The notes beneath the pieces are model-generated. The model made no database searches. It was not told the origin of the DNA and saw only the letters and a list, made by a program, of their open reading frames with translations. Position numbers and translations under genes: made by a program. DNA of 9,503 nucleotides from an uncultured Rickettsiales bacterium (GTDB lineage: Bacteria; Pseudomonadota; Alphaproteobacteria; Rs-D84): assembly GCA_900550495.1 (NCBI GenBank), contig URSJ01000020.1, positions 1-9,503 of the forward strand, read 5' to 3'. Shown one piece after another: positions 1-5,320 of the stretch. The stretch's first letter is position 1, and each line of letters starts with the position of its first letter.

Positions 1-26
1 TGAGCAAAAGTAATTTCTTAGTCCCT

Positions 27-46
27 ATTCCTGCCTGCGCAGGAAT
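27..46. repeat. 20-bp palindromic repeat, dispersed-repeat type
   Basis: A perfect inverted repeat with two 8-base arms, ATTCCTGC and GCAGGAAT, around a CTGC spacer. The flanks (…CCT on the left, GACA on the right) give the form 'GTCATTCCTGCG…GCAGGAAT' on the minus strand, which resembles dispersed palindromes known from many proteobacteria and the 20-bp ATTCC-N-GGAAT layout of neisserial dRS3. Only one copy is in this window, so calling it a repeat family is inference. It lies outside any gene and has no T tract, so it is not an obvious terminator. Confidence 0.5.
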
Positions 47-57
47 GACAATAAGGA

Positions 58-78
58 GTGTCCGCCATCGGCGGACAC
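58..78. repeat. Perfect 9-bp hairpin GTGTCCGCC/GGCGGACAC
   Basis: An inverted repeat with 9-bp arms and a 3-base ATC loop, between the 27-46 palindrome and the next terminator. Neither side has a T run, so it is not a classical intrinsic terminator. Its arms share the GTGTCCGC core with the hairpin at 8337-8356, and it has the same GTG…CAC outline as the hairpin at 7379-7396. No gene was found in bases 1-127; position 1 may be the tail of something outside the window, but nothing there can be assigned. Confidence 0.55.
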
Positions 79-102
79 ATTCATTGCACTCTGCTTTCTA
101 AT

Positions 103-129
103 AAAAAATGCCCCGGTGGGGCATTTTTT
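103..129 (-). terminator. Intrinsic terminator after the EF-hand protein gene (bidirectional shape)
   Basis: A perfect 12-bp stem (103-114 with 118-129) with the core TGCCCC/GGGGCA and a GGT loop. It has six A on the left and six T on the right, so it can act in both directions. The TAA stop of the minus-strand gene (128-130) overlaps the base of the stem. Confidence 0.85.
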
Positions 130-640
130 ATTCTGCAACTGTTTCATCGGTTACAACTTCTTCGACAACCGGTGCGTCCGCTGTTGCGGTATGTTTGTAT
201 GCATCGAATTCTTGGTGTGTAATACAACCGTCACCATTGATGTCCATCATTGGCAATTCAGCCTGTAATTTTGGGCATTTTACCGATGTAACATCCATGC
301 AACCGTCAACAAAACGCGGCATTGGTTTCTTGCAGCAGCCTAACATTTTTGCCGCCGCAAATCCCAGCGCGAATACAATCAGAACGATTACCAGTTTCTT
401 GAAGAAACGACCCGCGCGACACCCGCATTTGCAATTTTTACCGCATGTACATTCATGTGTTACTTCCTGGGCAACAATGACTGGTTTCATTTCTGGTTTT
501 GCCACTTTCTTGGGTGAAACCTTTTTCGCAACCACTTTCTTTGCTGGTGCCTTGGTCGCAACGGTCTTTTTTACACTTGCTGTTTTTTTTGCCGCTGCAA
601 CTTTCTTGGCAGGGGCTTTTTTAACTGATTTTTGTGCCAT
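128..640 (-). CDS. Single-pass membrane protein with H1-like Lys/Ala tail, Cys cluster and EF-hand
   Basis: A 170-residue protein of unknown function. Residues 1-50 are rich in Lys, Ala and Pro (AKKVAAAKK, APAKKVVAKK), like histone H1 tails. A compact cluster, ECTCGKNCKCGC (residues 63-74), resembles metallothionein-type metal sites. One hydrophobic helix (about 83-100) follows two Lys and ends in GCC. The outer part has Cys at 114, 122 and 139 and a canonical EF-hand loop at 133-144 (D133, N135, D137, G138, I140, E144, then F145), which should bind Ca2+. The end is acidic. The positive-inside rule puts the basic tail in the cytoplasm and the EF-hand in the periplasm. I chose the ATG at 640 because AAGGAAGG lies just upstream and the promoter at 669-697 starts transcription near 662; the longer open frame reaching to 943 would run through the alaS terminator. 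The gene is a single unit between two terminators. It could bridge nucleic acid and the membrane, or sense metal; both are inference. Confidence 0.85.
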   Translation of the reverse strand: MAQKSVKKAPAKKVAAAKKTASVKKTVATKAPAKKVVAKKVSPKKVAKPEMKPVIVAQEVTHECTCGKNCKCGCRAGRFFKKLVIVLIVFALGFAAAKMLGCCKKPMPRFVDGCMDVTSVKCPKLQAELPMMDINGDGCITHQEFDAYKHTATADAPVVEEVVTDETVAE

Positions 641-668
641 TTTTCCTTCCTTTGTTGTTGACATGACT

Positions 669-697
669 ATTTTAAGAAATATTGAAAAATATGTAAA
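669..697 (-). promoter_or_regulatory. Sigma-70-type promoter of the EF-hand protein gene
   Basis: On the minus strand: TTTACA (692-697), a 17-base spacer, then TAAAAT (669-674). Transcription would start near 662, giving a leader of about 22 nt with AAGGAAGG before the ATG at 640. This placement also argues against a start at 664. Confidence 0.7.
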
Positions 698-716
698 GAG
701 TTTTTTATCACATAGT

Positions 717-742
717 AAAAACGCCCCAAGGGGGGCGTTTTT
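717..742 (-). terminator. Intrinsic terminator of alaS
   Basis: An 11-bp stem (717-727 with 732-742), core ACGCCCC/GGGGCGT, loop AAGG, with a T run on the minus strand. It begins one base after the alaS stop codon (744-746), so the short alaS frame is the natural end of the transcript. Confidence 0.85.
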
Positions 743-743
743 G

Positions 744-2798
744 TTATTCAGCCAATGTCCCAACAGACATTGTAATACGACGAATGCCACTGCTGATAGA
801 TTTTTCCTTGTTAACGCGGGCCCGCAATATTTCGCCTGTATGATACACGTGTGTGCCACCGCACAATTCGCACGATACGTCGCCTGCCGTAATAACCTTG
901 ACTGTGTCGCCATATTTTTCGTTAAACAGCGCAGTTGCCCCACGAGCCTGGGCCGCGGTCAACGACATTTCTTCGTGGCTAACCGGCATGTCCGCTGCAA
1001 TCCATTTGTTCACCAAATCTTCGACCGCTTTCTTTTCATCATCTGTCATTGCACGCCCGAACGAAAAGTCAAATCGCACAGAATCCGGCGAAACCTTGGA
1101 CCCACGCTGATGAACATCTTGGTTCAAGACGTGTTGCAATGCCGCCTGCAACAGGTGTGTCGCCGTATGCGCACGCGTGGTCTGGGTGCGCACCGCAGAA
1201 TTGATAACGGTTTTTACCACATCGCCAACTGACAAATCCGTCGCCAGCGTTCCTTTGTGAATAACGACGTTGTCTGCACGTGCAGCCTCGGTCACGGTCA
1301 TAACAATTGCACCATTGCACGTGATTTCACCACTATCGCCAACCTGGCCGCCCTGGGTGCCATAGAAATTAGTTTTGTCCAATGCTACTTCTACTGCATC
1401 GCCGGCGTTTGCCGATTTTACAAATTCGCCGTTACGCAAAATCCCCAGCACCGTTGATTCTATTTCTGGATTTGGTGCATATTTCGAACTGTCATCGGTC
1501 GCAGGTAAATTCTGGGATTCCCACAGGGTGCGTGTTCCCTTGGTATCTGCACGACTGCGTTCTTTTTGTTCGGTCATCGCGCGTTCAAATCCGGCGACAT
1601 CAACATCAATATTTCTGTCACGCAGAATCATTTGCGTCAAATCCAATGGGAAACCGTATGTGTCAAACAGTTTGAATGCAACGTCGCCCGGTAACACATT
1701 ACTATTTATTTTGGGTAATTCGTTTTCCAACAACTTCATACCATTTTGCAACATATCTGCGAACGCATTTTCTTCGTTGCGGATAATTTCAACCACACGC
1801 GCCTGTTCGCGGCCCAGTTCAGGGTATGCGCCACCCATTTCACGCACCAGTGCTGGATACAGTTCTGACAGCAGTGCACCCCGATGCCCCAGCAACTGGC
1901 CATGACGCATCGCACGACGCAGAATACGACGAATCACATAACCACGGTCAGTATTAGACGGGATTACGCCATCTGCAACCGCAAAACCAACCGCACGCAG
2001 GTGGTCGGTAATAACCTTGAAACTGGAAACGTTTTCAGGTGTTTCAGCAACATGCGTTACATCGCTGACCGCGCGTTTCAAATTCACGAACAGGTCGGTG
2101 TCATAATTATCTGTCTTGCCCTGCATCATTGCGGCCCAGCGTTCCAGACCACCCCCCGTGTCAACATTTTGTTTCGGCAGTGGCGTCAAATTACCGTTTG
2201 CATCACGGTCAAATTGCATAAACACGTCGTTCCAAATTTCAACCCAACGATCGTCTTCGTTTGCAATATCATCGCCAAAATCATAAAAGATTTCTGTGCA
2301 CGGCCCACACGGCCCAGTGTCCCCCGCTGACCACCAGTTATCATGGTCGCCCAAACGAATGGCCTCTTTGCCGGCGATTTTGCGCCACAGTTCGGTTGCC
2401 TCTTCGTCAGACGTGTGCGTGGTCACGCGCAACTTTGCCGGGTCTAGTTTCAACACATTGGTCAACAAATCCCACGACATTTCAATCGCGCCGGCCTTGA
2501 AATAATCACCGAAAGACCAATTCCCAACCATTTCAAAGAACGTATGATGACGACCGTCAAAACCTACTTCGTCCAAATCGTTGTGTTTGCCCCCGGCCCG
2601 AATACATTTCTGGACGTCGGCTACACGTGGGGCGAATGCAGGTTCTGTGCCCTGTAATATACCCTTCCATGGGACCATGCCGGCGACCGTGAACAACAGT
2701 GTTGGGTCGTCAGGAATCAGTGACGCTGATGGCACAATTTTATGCCCGTGCGATTCAAAATAGTCTAAAAAAGTTTTACGAATTTCGTTGTATTTCAT
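744..2798 (-). CDS. alaS: Alanyl-tRNA synthetase lacking the C-Ala domain
   Basis: Attaches alanine to tRNA-Ala in the cytoplasm. The 684 residues contain the class II catalytic core at the N terminus, including the motif-2 region RHHTFFEMVGNWSFGDYFK (83-101), the tRNA-recognition middle part, and the editing domain with zinc-type residues H544 and H548 (HTATH) and C646 and H650 (CGGTH). The protein stops about 34 residues after CGGTH. Bacterial AlaRS is usually about 870-880 residues (876 in E. coli), so the C-terminal dimerisation and tRNA-elbow-binding C-Ala (DHHA1) domain, about 190 residues, is missing. A terminator follows at once, and no remnant of the domain is seen downstream. The ATG at 2798 has AGGAC 7 bases upstream and its own promoter at 2828-2856. 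The neighbouring genes appear to be separate transcripts. Confidence 0.97.
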   Translation of the reverse strand: MKYNEIRKTFLDYFESHGHKIVPSASLIPDDPTLLFTVAGMVPWKGILQGTEPAFAPRVADVQKCIRAGGKHNDLDEVGFDGRHHTFFEMVGNWSFGDYFKAGAIEMSWDLLTNVLKLDPAKLRVTTHTSDEEATELWRKIAGKEAIRLGDHDNWWSAGDTGPCGPCTEIFYDFGDDIANEDDRWVEIWNDVFMQFDRDANGNLTPLPKQNVDTGGGLERWAAMMQGKTDNYDTDLFVNLKRAVSDVTHVAETPENVSSFKVITDHLRAVGFAVADGVIPSNTDRGYVIRRILRRAMRHGQLLGHRGALLSELYPALVREMGGAYPELGREQARVVEIIRNEENAFADMLQNGMKLLENELPKINSNVLPGDVAFKLFDTYGFPLDLTQMILRDRNIDVDVAGFERAMTEQKERSRADTKGTRTLWESQNLPATDDSSKYAPNPEIESTVLGILRNGEFVKSANAGDAVEVALDKTNFYGTQGGQVGDSGEITCNGAIVMTVTEAARADNVVIHKGTLATDLSVGDVVKTVINSAVRTQTTRAHTATHLLQAALQHVLNQDVHQRGSKVSPDSVRFDFSFGRAMTDDEKKAVEDLVNKWIAADMPVSHEEMSLTAAQARGATALFNEKYGDTVKVITAGDVSCELCGGTHVYHTGEILRARVNKEKSISSGIRRITMSVGTLAE

Positions 2799-2827
2799 TA
2801 TGTTTGTCCTATTTTATTTTCGGTGCA

Positions 2828-2856
2828 ATTTTATAAATATTATTGCACGCTTGCAA
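2828..2856 (-). promoter_or_regulatory. Predicted alaS promoter
   Basis: On the minus strand: TTGCAA (2851-2856), 17-base spacer, TAAAAT (2828-2833), with a predicted start near 2821 and a leader of about 23 nt containing AGGAC (2806-2810). The -35 is only a partial match to consensus, and an inverted repeat (2842-2857) overlaps it. Confidence 0.55.
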
Positions 2857-2857
2857 T
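2842..2857. promoter_or_regulatory. Inverted repeat ATTGCA-N4-TGCAAT over the alaS -35 region
   Basis: Two 6-base arms around CGCT, with a third TGCAAT box at 2824-2829 next to the -10. The position suits a repressor operator. E. coli AlaRS is known to repress its own gene by binding a palindrome at its promoter, so self-regulation is possible here, but the sequence alone does not show which protein binds. Confidence 0.35.
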
Positions 2858-2885
2858 ACATATTTATTTGAAAAAGTGTGAAAAA

Positions 2886-3704
2886 TTAAATATTTTGCCC
2901 CATGGGGGCGGCCAAAACTGCACGCAGAGCGGCATCAAAACGCGCAACCGCACGTGCATAGTGTTCTGATGTGGCGCGTGCGGGTAACGCACTGCGCCCA
3001 TATTTTGTATTTGCCGTATCAACCATGATGGATATGTGACCCGCCCTGTCCATATATATTGGCACAGCATCTGGATTCACTGAACGCGCATACGTGTTTA
3101 ACATCGTCCATAATATGGCGTCATATGGCGGCCAATATTCCAAATCTTCGTCCAAGACGCGAATTTTATCCGAAATTGTTCCTATCACATTGCACAGACC
3201 AGTAATTGTATCAATGCGCACCAAACTGCCAAAAAATCCCATATGCGGACGCGACAAGGTCGTATTTTCATCATCAATGATATAGTCTGTGGGACAATGA
3301 ATTACACGCAACACATCAGCAATGCGATGACGAATTACCACCATATTTTGAATCACGGCAAATGTGTCCCTGGACACATGTGGCACAGCAACGTCCAGCA
3401 ATATATCAGTGTCCCGGATACAGACCAACCAACGCGCATTGCGCACCACTGTCCGCGCCAACGTAACAATGGCGGAAACACCACCAAACACATCTACCCC
3501 GCCAGCGTCATTTACAATATGTACACGCCCACGATATCCCATTTTACGCACGTCCGTCCGACGCAGTCGAACCGCCGGGTTACCGTTATATATAATCAGT
3601 GTAAACCTGGAACGCAGTCGACCGAGTCCGCCCACCGCAATGCGCAACGTGTCACAGTCAAACGTGACCAAACCAACAACAAGATTTTCCTTTCGTCCGA
3701 ACAT
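2886..3704 (-). CDS. Divergent glycosyltransferase family 2-like protein
   Basis: A 272-residue protein with no signal peptide or membrane helix. The pattern suggests a GT-A fold: a first strand and turn at VVGLVTFDCDTL (9-20), LIIYNGNP (36-43) where family 2 has the 'vvDNgS' strand, VHIVNDAGG (61-69) as the 'N.G' segment, VCIRDTD (94-100) as the DxD-like metal site, and GFFGSLVRIDTITGL…VLDEDLEYW (156-191) matching the 'GS…ED.e.w' acceptor and catalytic region. If correct it would transfer a sugar from a nucleotide donor, perhaps to a cell-surface glycan. The match is distant, so the family call is tentative. No Shine-Dalgarno sequence precedes the ATG; a candidate promoter places the transcript start at or next to it. 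Just before the stop, a GCCCC/GGGGC hairpin (2897-2909) could contribute to termination. Confidence 0.6.
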   Translation of the reverse strand: MFGRKENLVVGLVTFDCDTLRIAVGGLGRLRSRFTLIIYNGNPAVRLRRTDVRKMGYRGRVHIVNDAGGVDVFGGVSAIVTLARTVVRNARWLVCIRDTDILLDVAVPHVSRDTFAVIQNMVVIRHRIADVLRVIHCPTDYIIDDENTTLSRPHMGFFGSLVRIDTITGLCNVIGTISDKIRVLDEDLEYWPPYDAILWTMLNTYARSVNPDAVPIYMDRAGHISIMVDTANTKYGRSALPARATSEHYARAVARFDAALRAVLAAPMGQNI

Positions 3705-3710
3705 ATAGTA

Positions 3711-3739
3711 AATAGTAATTCAATGTTTCTGGAATTGCA
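3711..3739 (-). promoter_or_regulatory. Candidate promoter for the glycosyltransferase-like gene (leaderless geometry)
   Basis: On the minus strand TTGCAA, a 17-base gap and TACTAT lie so that the -10 ends 7 bases before the ATG at 3704. Each hexamer matches consensus at 4 of 6 positions, so support is modest. Confidence 0.3.
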
Positions 3740-3749
3740 ATGTTATTTG

Positions 3750-3758
3750 TGATATAAT
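3750..3758 (+). promoter_or_regulatory. Extended -10 promoter of the three-helix membrane protein gene
   Basis: TGATATAAT gives a perfect -10 TATAAT with the TGn extension, which can work without a good -35; none is evident at 16-18 bases upstream. Transcription would start near 3765, about 15 nt before the ATG. It is divergent from the minus-strand gene ending its 5' side at 3704. Confidence 0.6.
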
Positions 3759-3779
3759 TATGATAACGAGAACGAAAAT

Positions 3780-4256
3780 ATGAAACCAACAATGTTATTT
3801 GCGATTGTGATGCTGGCGGCGATTGTGCTGATTTCGTCGTTTGGGTTGCAATTTGCGGCGACAACGCCAATCAGCGTGCCTGAAAATATGGCGGGCTCGG
3901 TTTTGTATGTCTGTCCGATGGCCAGTTCTACGTGGGATTCTGTGGCGAAATCACTAGAACCGTTTGTGCGACCAATAACAATCGGATTCTTTTTCGCGGC
4001 AATGCTGTTGATGTTCAGTTGGGGCTGGGCATTGTATCAAAATCTGTTAAAGGATTCGTTCAAACGTGAAAGTTTCAAAAACCCGTGGGCTTTTACAAAA
4101 ATGTGGTTCTGGGCTGGTATAATTATCCTGCTGGCGGTGGCGACACCGAATCATTTTCGTGCTGTGCATATTACTGGCGTGTCAGACCAATATGTCCTGT
4201 GTGACAACGACACGCCAGGTGCACGGGCTGTGCGCGCCAAAGCGGTTCATAATTAA
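3780..4256 (+). CDS. Uncharacterised three-helix membrane protein
   Basis: A 158-residue protein that I do not recognise. It has three hydrophobic segments: about 5-23 (signal anchor, or a signal peptide possibly ending near AAATTP), 65-90 (with FSWGWALYQ) and 108-122. The loop between the last two (91-107) is rich in Lys and Arg (KDSFKRESFK) and should face the cytoplasm, which puts residues 24-64 and the C-terminal tail in the periplasm. Each periplasmic part has one Cys (C45 and C141), which could form a disulfide. The small size, signal-like N terminus and paired helices are a little like some secretion-system subunits, but no motif supports that. The ATG at 3780 is preceded only by a weak GAGAACGA element. 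A terminator follows directly, so the gene is a single unit. Confidence 0.75.
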   Translation: MKPTMLFAIVMLAAIVLISSFGLQFAATTPISVPENMAGSVLYVCPMASSTWDSVAKSLEPFVRPITIGFFFAAMLLMFSWGWALYQNLLKDSFKRESFKNPWAFTKMWFWAGIIILLAVATPNHFRAVHITGVSDQYVLCDNDTPGARAVRAKAVHN

Positions 4257-4258
4257 AG

Positions 4259-4284
4259 TCCCGGATTTCCGGGATTTTCTTTTT
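4259..4284 (+). terminator. Intrinsic terminator after the three-helix membrane protein gene
   Basis: Stem TCCCGG/CCGGGA (4259-4264 with 4269-4274), loop ATTT, then a T-rich tail interrupted by one C. It begins two bases after the stop codon. Confidence 0.75.
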
Positions 4285-4324
4285 CATAGAAATTTATAAA
4301 AATTTCAAAAAATCAAATATGCTC

Positions 4325-4353
4325 TTGACTTAAAGGCCTGAATTCTCTACGAT
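4325..4353 (+). promoter_or_regulatory. Sigma-70 promoter of the small ORF-HU unit
   Basis: TTGACT (4325-4330), 17-base spacer, TACGAT (4348-4353); predicted start near 4360. The stretch upstream (4286-4318) is very A/T-rich with A and T tracts (AAATTT…AAATTT, A6), which could act as an UP element and suits a highly expressed gene such as HU. Confidence 0.7.
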
Positions 4354-4361
4354 TCGGACAA

Positions 4362-4467
4362 GCAGGACAGGCAATGTCCTTGGAATACAAGTGTTACGGG
4401 TGTCGCACAAATGTAAATAGGCGCATATCCGCAGGGTCTGGTTCCAACGACATTGCCTTGGCACTGC
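4362..4467 (+). promoter_or_regulatory. Structured 5' leader of HU mRNA with a long-range stem
   Basis: Bases 4369-4385 and 4442-4458 are complementary at 16 of 17 positions (one C-C mismatch), and GCAG (4362-4365) can pair with CTGC (4464-4467) beyond an internal loop. The enclosed 56 bases have room for smaller hairpins (TTAC…GTAA, GTG/CAC). A competing local hairpin, GGACA (4365-4369) with TGTCC (4375-4379), uses the same 5' bases. The stem buries the ATG of the small ORF at 4374 but leaves the HU ribosome-binding site (4491-4496) free. I recognise no known riboswitch class. Confidence 0.45.
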
Positions 4468-4490
4468 GGGACACCTTAAATAAATTATGA
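4374..4490 (+). CDS. Possible 38-residue CxxC small protein upstream of HU
   Basis: An open frame of 38 codons plus TGA inside the HU leader. Its ATG has AGGA six bases upstream (4364-4367) and lies about 14 nt after the predicted transcript start. It stops at 4488-4490, directly before the HU Shine-Dalgarno AAGGAG and 12 bases before the HU ATG, a spacing typical of translational coupling. The peptide starts MSLEYKCYGCRTNVNRR, with a CxxC pair (C7, C10) that could hold metal, and ends LALRDTLNKL. I know no homologue. It may be a real small protein, a regulatory leader peptide, or chance coding over a structured RNA. It would be the only frame in the window among the supported ones to end in TGA. 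Confidence 0.4.
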   Translation: MSLEYKCYGCRTNVNRRISAGSGSNDIALALRDTLNKL

Positions 4491-4502
4491 AAGGAGAAAC
4501 AC

Positions 4503-4775
4503 ATGAACAAAATGCAATTGATTGAAGCAATCGCAAATGATGTCGAAGTTACAAAAGCAACTGCTGCTGCATGCTTGGATTCATTTATCAACACTGTTAC
4601 AAAAGTTCTGAAAAAGAAAGGCGAAGTTCGCTTGGTTGGTTTCGGCACATTCGCAACCGCCAAACGCAAAGCGACAACAGGCCGCAACCCTCAGACTGGT
4701 GCTGCTATCAAAATCCCAGCTTCTACACAGCCTAAGTTCAAACCGGGCAAGGCATTGAAAGATGCATTGAACTAA
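4503..4775 (+). CDS. hup: DNA-binding protein HU
   Basis: A 90-residue nucleoid protein that binds and bends DNA as a dimer with little sequence specificity. The full-length family pattern is present: the N-terminal helical part (MNKMQLIEAIA…, 1-45), then VRLVGFGTF (43-51) and the DNA-binding arm with the signature GRNPQTGAAIKIPA (60-73), followed by PKFKPGKALKDAL. R61, N62 and P63 are the arm-tip residues used for DNA intercalation in HU/IHF. HU is favoured over IHF by the NPQTG arm and general sequence. AAGGAG lies six bases before the ATG, the best ribosome-binding site in the window. Transcription comes from the promoter at 4325-4353 through a structured leader, and a strong terminator follows. 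Confidence 0.97.
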   Translation: MNKMQLIEAIANDVEVTKATAAACLDSFINTVTKVLKKKGEVRLVGFGTFATAKRKATTGRNPQTGAAIKIPASTQPKFKPGKALKDALN

Positions 4776-4795
4776 ATCGTTTGATTTTGTTTCAT

Positions 4796-4827
4796 AAAAA
4801 CATCGTCCGATTGGACGATGTTTTTTT
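4796..4827 (+). terminator. Strong intrinsic terminator of HU
   Basis: A 13-bp perfect stem (4796-4808 with 4813-4825), core CATCGTCC/GGACGATG, loop GATT, followed by a run of seven T. Confidence 0.92.
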
Positions 4828-4851
4828 ATACACAAAATATTATTAACACGA

Positions 4852-5258
4852 TTGGCTATTAATCGGCATGATGTAAGCGTATATAAAAATGTCGACGGGG
4901 GGGGCGCGTGCAAGGTCAAGGTTGGTTATATTGTGAAAAATGTGCACCTGGGTATTATGGCAATCCAACGTCGTCGCACGATGGGTGTAAAATATGCCCA
5001 ACAAATTCGAACTGTGACACACCGGGCATCACAGCGTTTACATGTAACGATGGATATTACAAGGCCGCGACGGATTCAACAAAATGCACAAGATGCCCAA
5101 AGCCGTCGCTATGACTCGGGAATAAATACACAACAGTCAGTGACAGCACCAAAATCGGTCCAACAGCATGTTCACTGGCCGTGGGTAGCACAGTTAAAGA
5201 CGATATTGGATTTTATGAAATCGTAAATACCCAGTGCCAATACCAGCAAGGCAAGTAA
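4852..5258 (+). pseudogene. Decayed Cys-rich EGF-like repeat protein gene fragment
   Basis: The frame from 4908 to 5111 reads a Cys-rich, EGF/growth-factor-receptor-like sequence with three CxxC pairs (CEKC, CKIC, CTRC) and repeats of the type CAPGYYG and CNDGYYKAATDSTKC. TGA at 5112-5114 interrupts it, yet the same frame then continues for 47 sensible codons (LGNKYTTVSDSTK…, two more Cys) to TAA at 5256-5258. Upstream, a frame reading HDVSVYKNVDGGG is joined to it only if the G8 tract (4897-4904) gains one base. No signal peptide, promoter or ribosome-binding site is visible at the 5' end, although such proteins are normally exported. I read it as a 5'-truncated remnant with a frame break and a nonsense change. 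Large families of such Cys-rich surface proteins are, from memory, typical of gut alphaproteobacteria. A sequencing error at the G run is possible. Confidence 0.6.
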
Positions 5259-5274
5259 TAATGTTTTTACTTGC
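5251..5274 (+). terminator. Weak hairpin at the end of the Cys-rich remnant
   Basis: GCAAGTAA (5251-5258) pairs with TTACTTGC (5267-5274) around an 8-base loop, and the stop codon lies in the left arm. Only a few T follow (ATTTGT), so it is at best a weak terminator. Its right arm also overlaps a candidate -35 for the small ORF downstream. Confidence 0.3.
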
Positions 5275-5298
5275 ATTTGTCACGGAAAATACTACAAT
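5271..5298 (+). promoter_or_regulatory. Candidate promoter for the 32-codon ORF
   Basis: TTGCAT (5271-5276), 16-base spacer, TACAAT (5293-5298). The -10 is good and the -35 weak. The predicted start near 5305 fits the AAGGAG at 5309. Confidence 0.3.
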
Positions 5299-5320
5299 AT
5301 TATCCCGTAAGGAGAGAATT

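Noticed and set aside
641..943. 101-residue N-terminal extension of the EF-hand protein
   Set aside because: It would run through the alaS terminator and into alaS, and lies upstream of the promoter at 669-697. The ATG at 640 has the ribosome-binding site.
108..1232. 374-codon plus-strand open frame opposite the EF-hand gene and alaS
   Set aside because: It runs antisense across two well-supported genes and their terminators, and its translation has no family pattern. It is a by-product of their codon use.
4362..4467. tRNA or known housekeeping small RNA (SRP RNA, 6S) in the HU leader
   Set aside because: The T-loop-like GGTTCCAAC lacks matching acceptor and anticodon arms, none of the SRP core sequence is present, and the transcript continues into HU with no terminator.
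5112..5114. TGA read as a sense codon (recoding), since no firmly supported gene here ends in TGA
   Set aside because: All firm genes use TGG for Trp and none has an internal TGA, so a changed code is not supported. Decay explains the single case better. The sample of eight stops is too small to show that TGA is avoided.
4852..5226. 124-codon plus-strand frame over the Cys-rich remnant
   Set aside because: It matches the remnant only before the G8 tract. After it, the reading is out of frame with the Cys-rich pattern and shows no domain.
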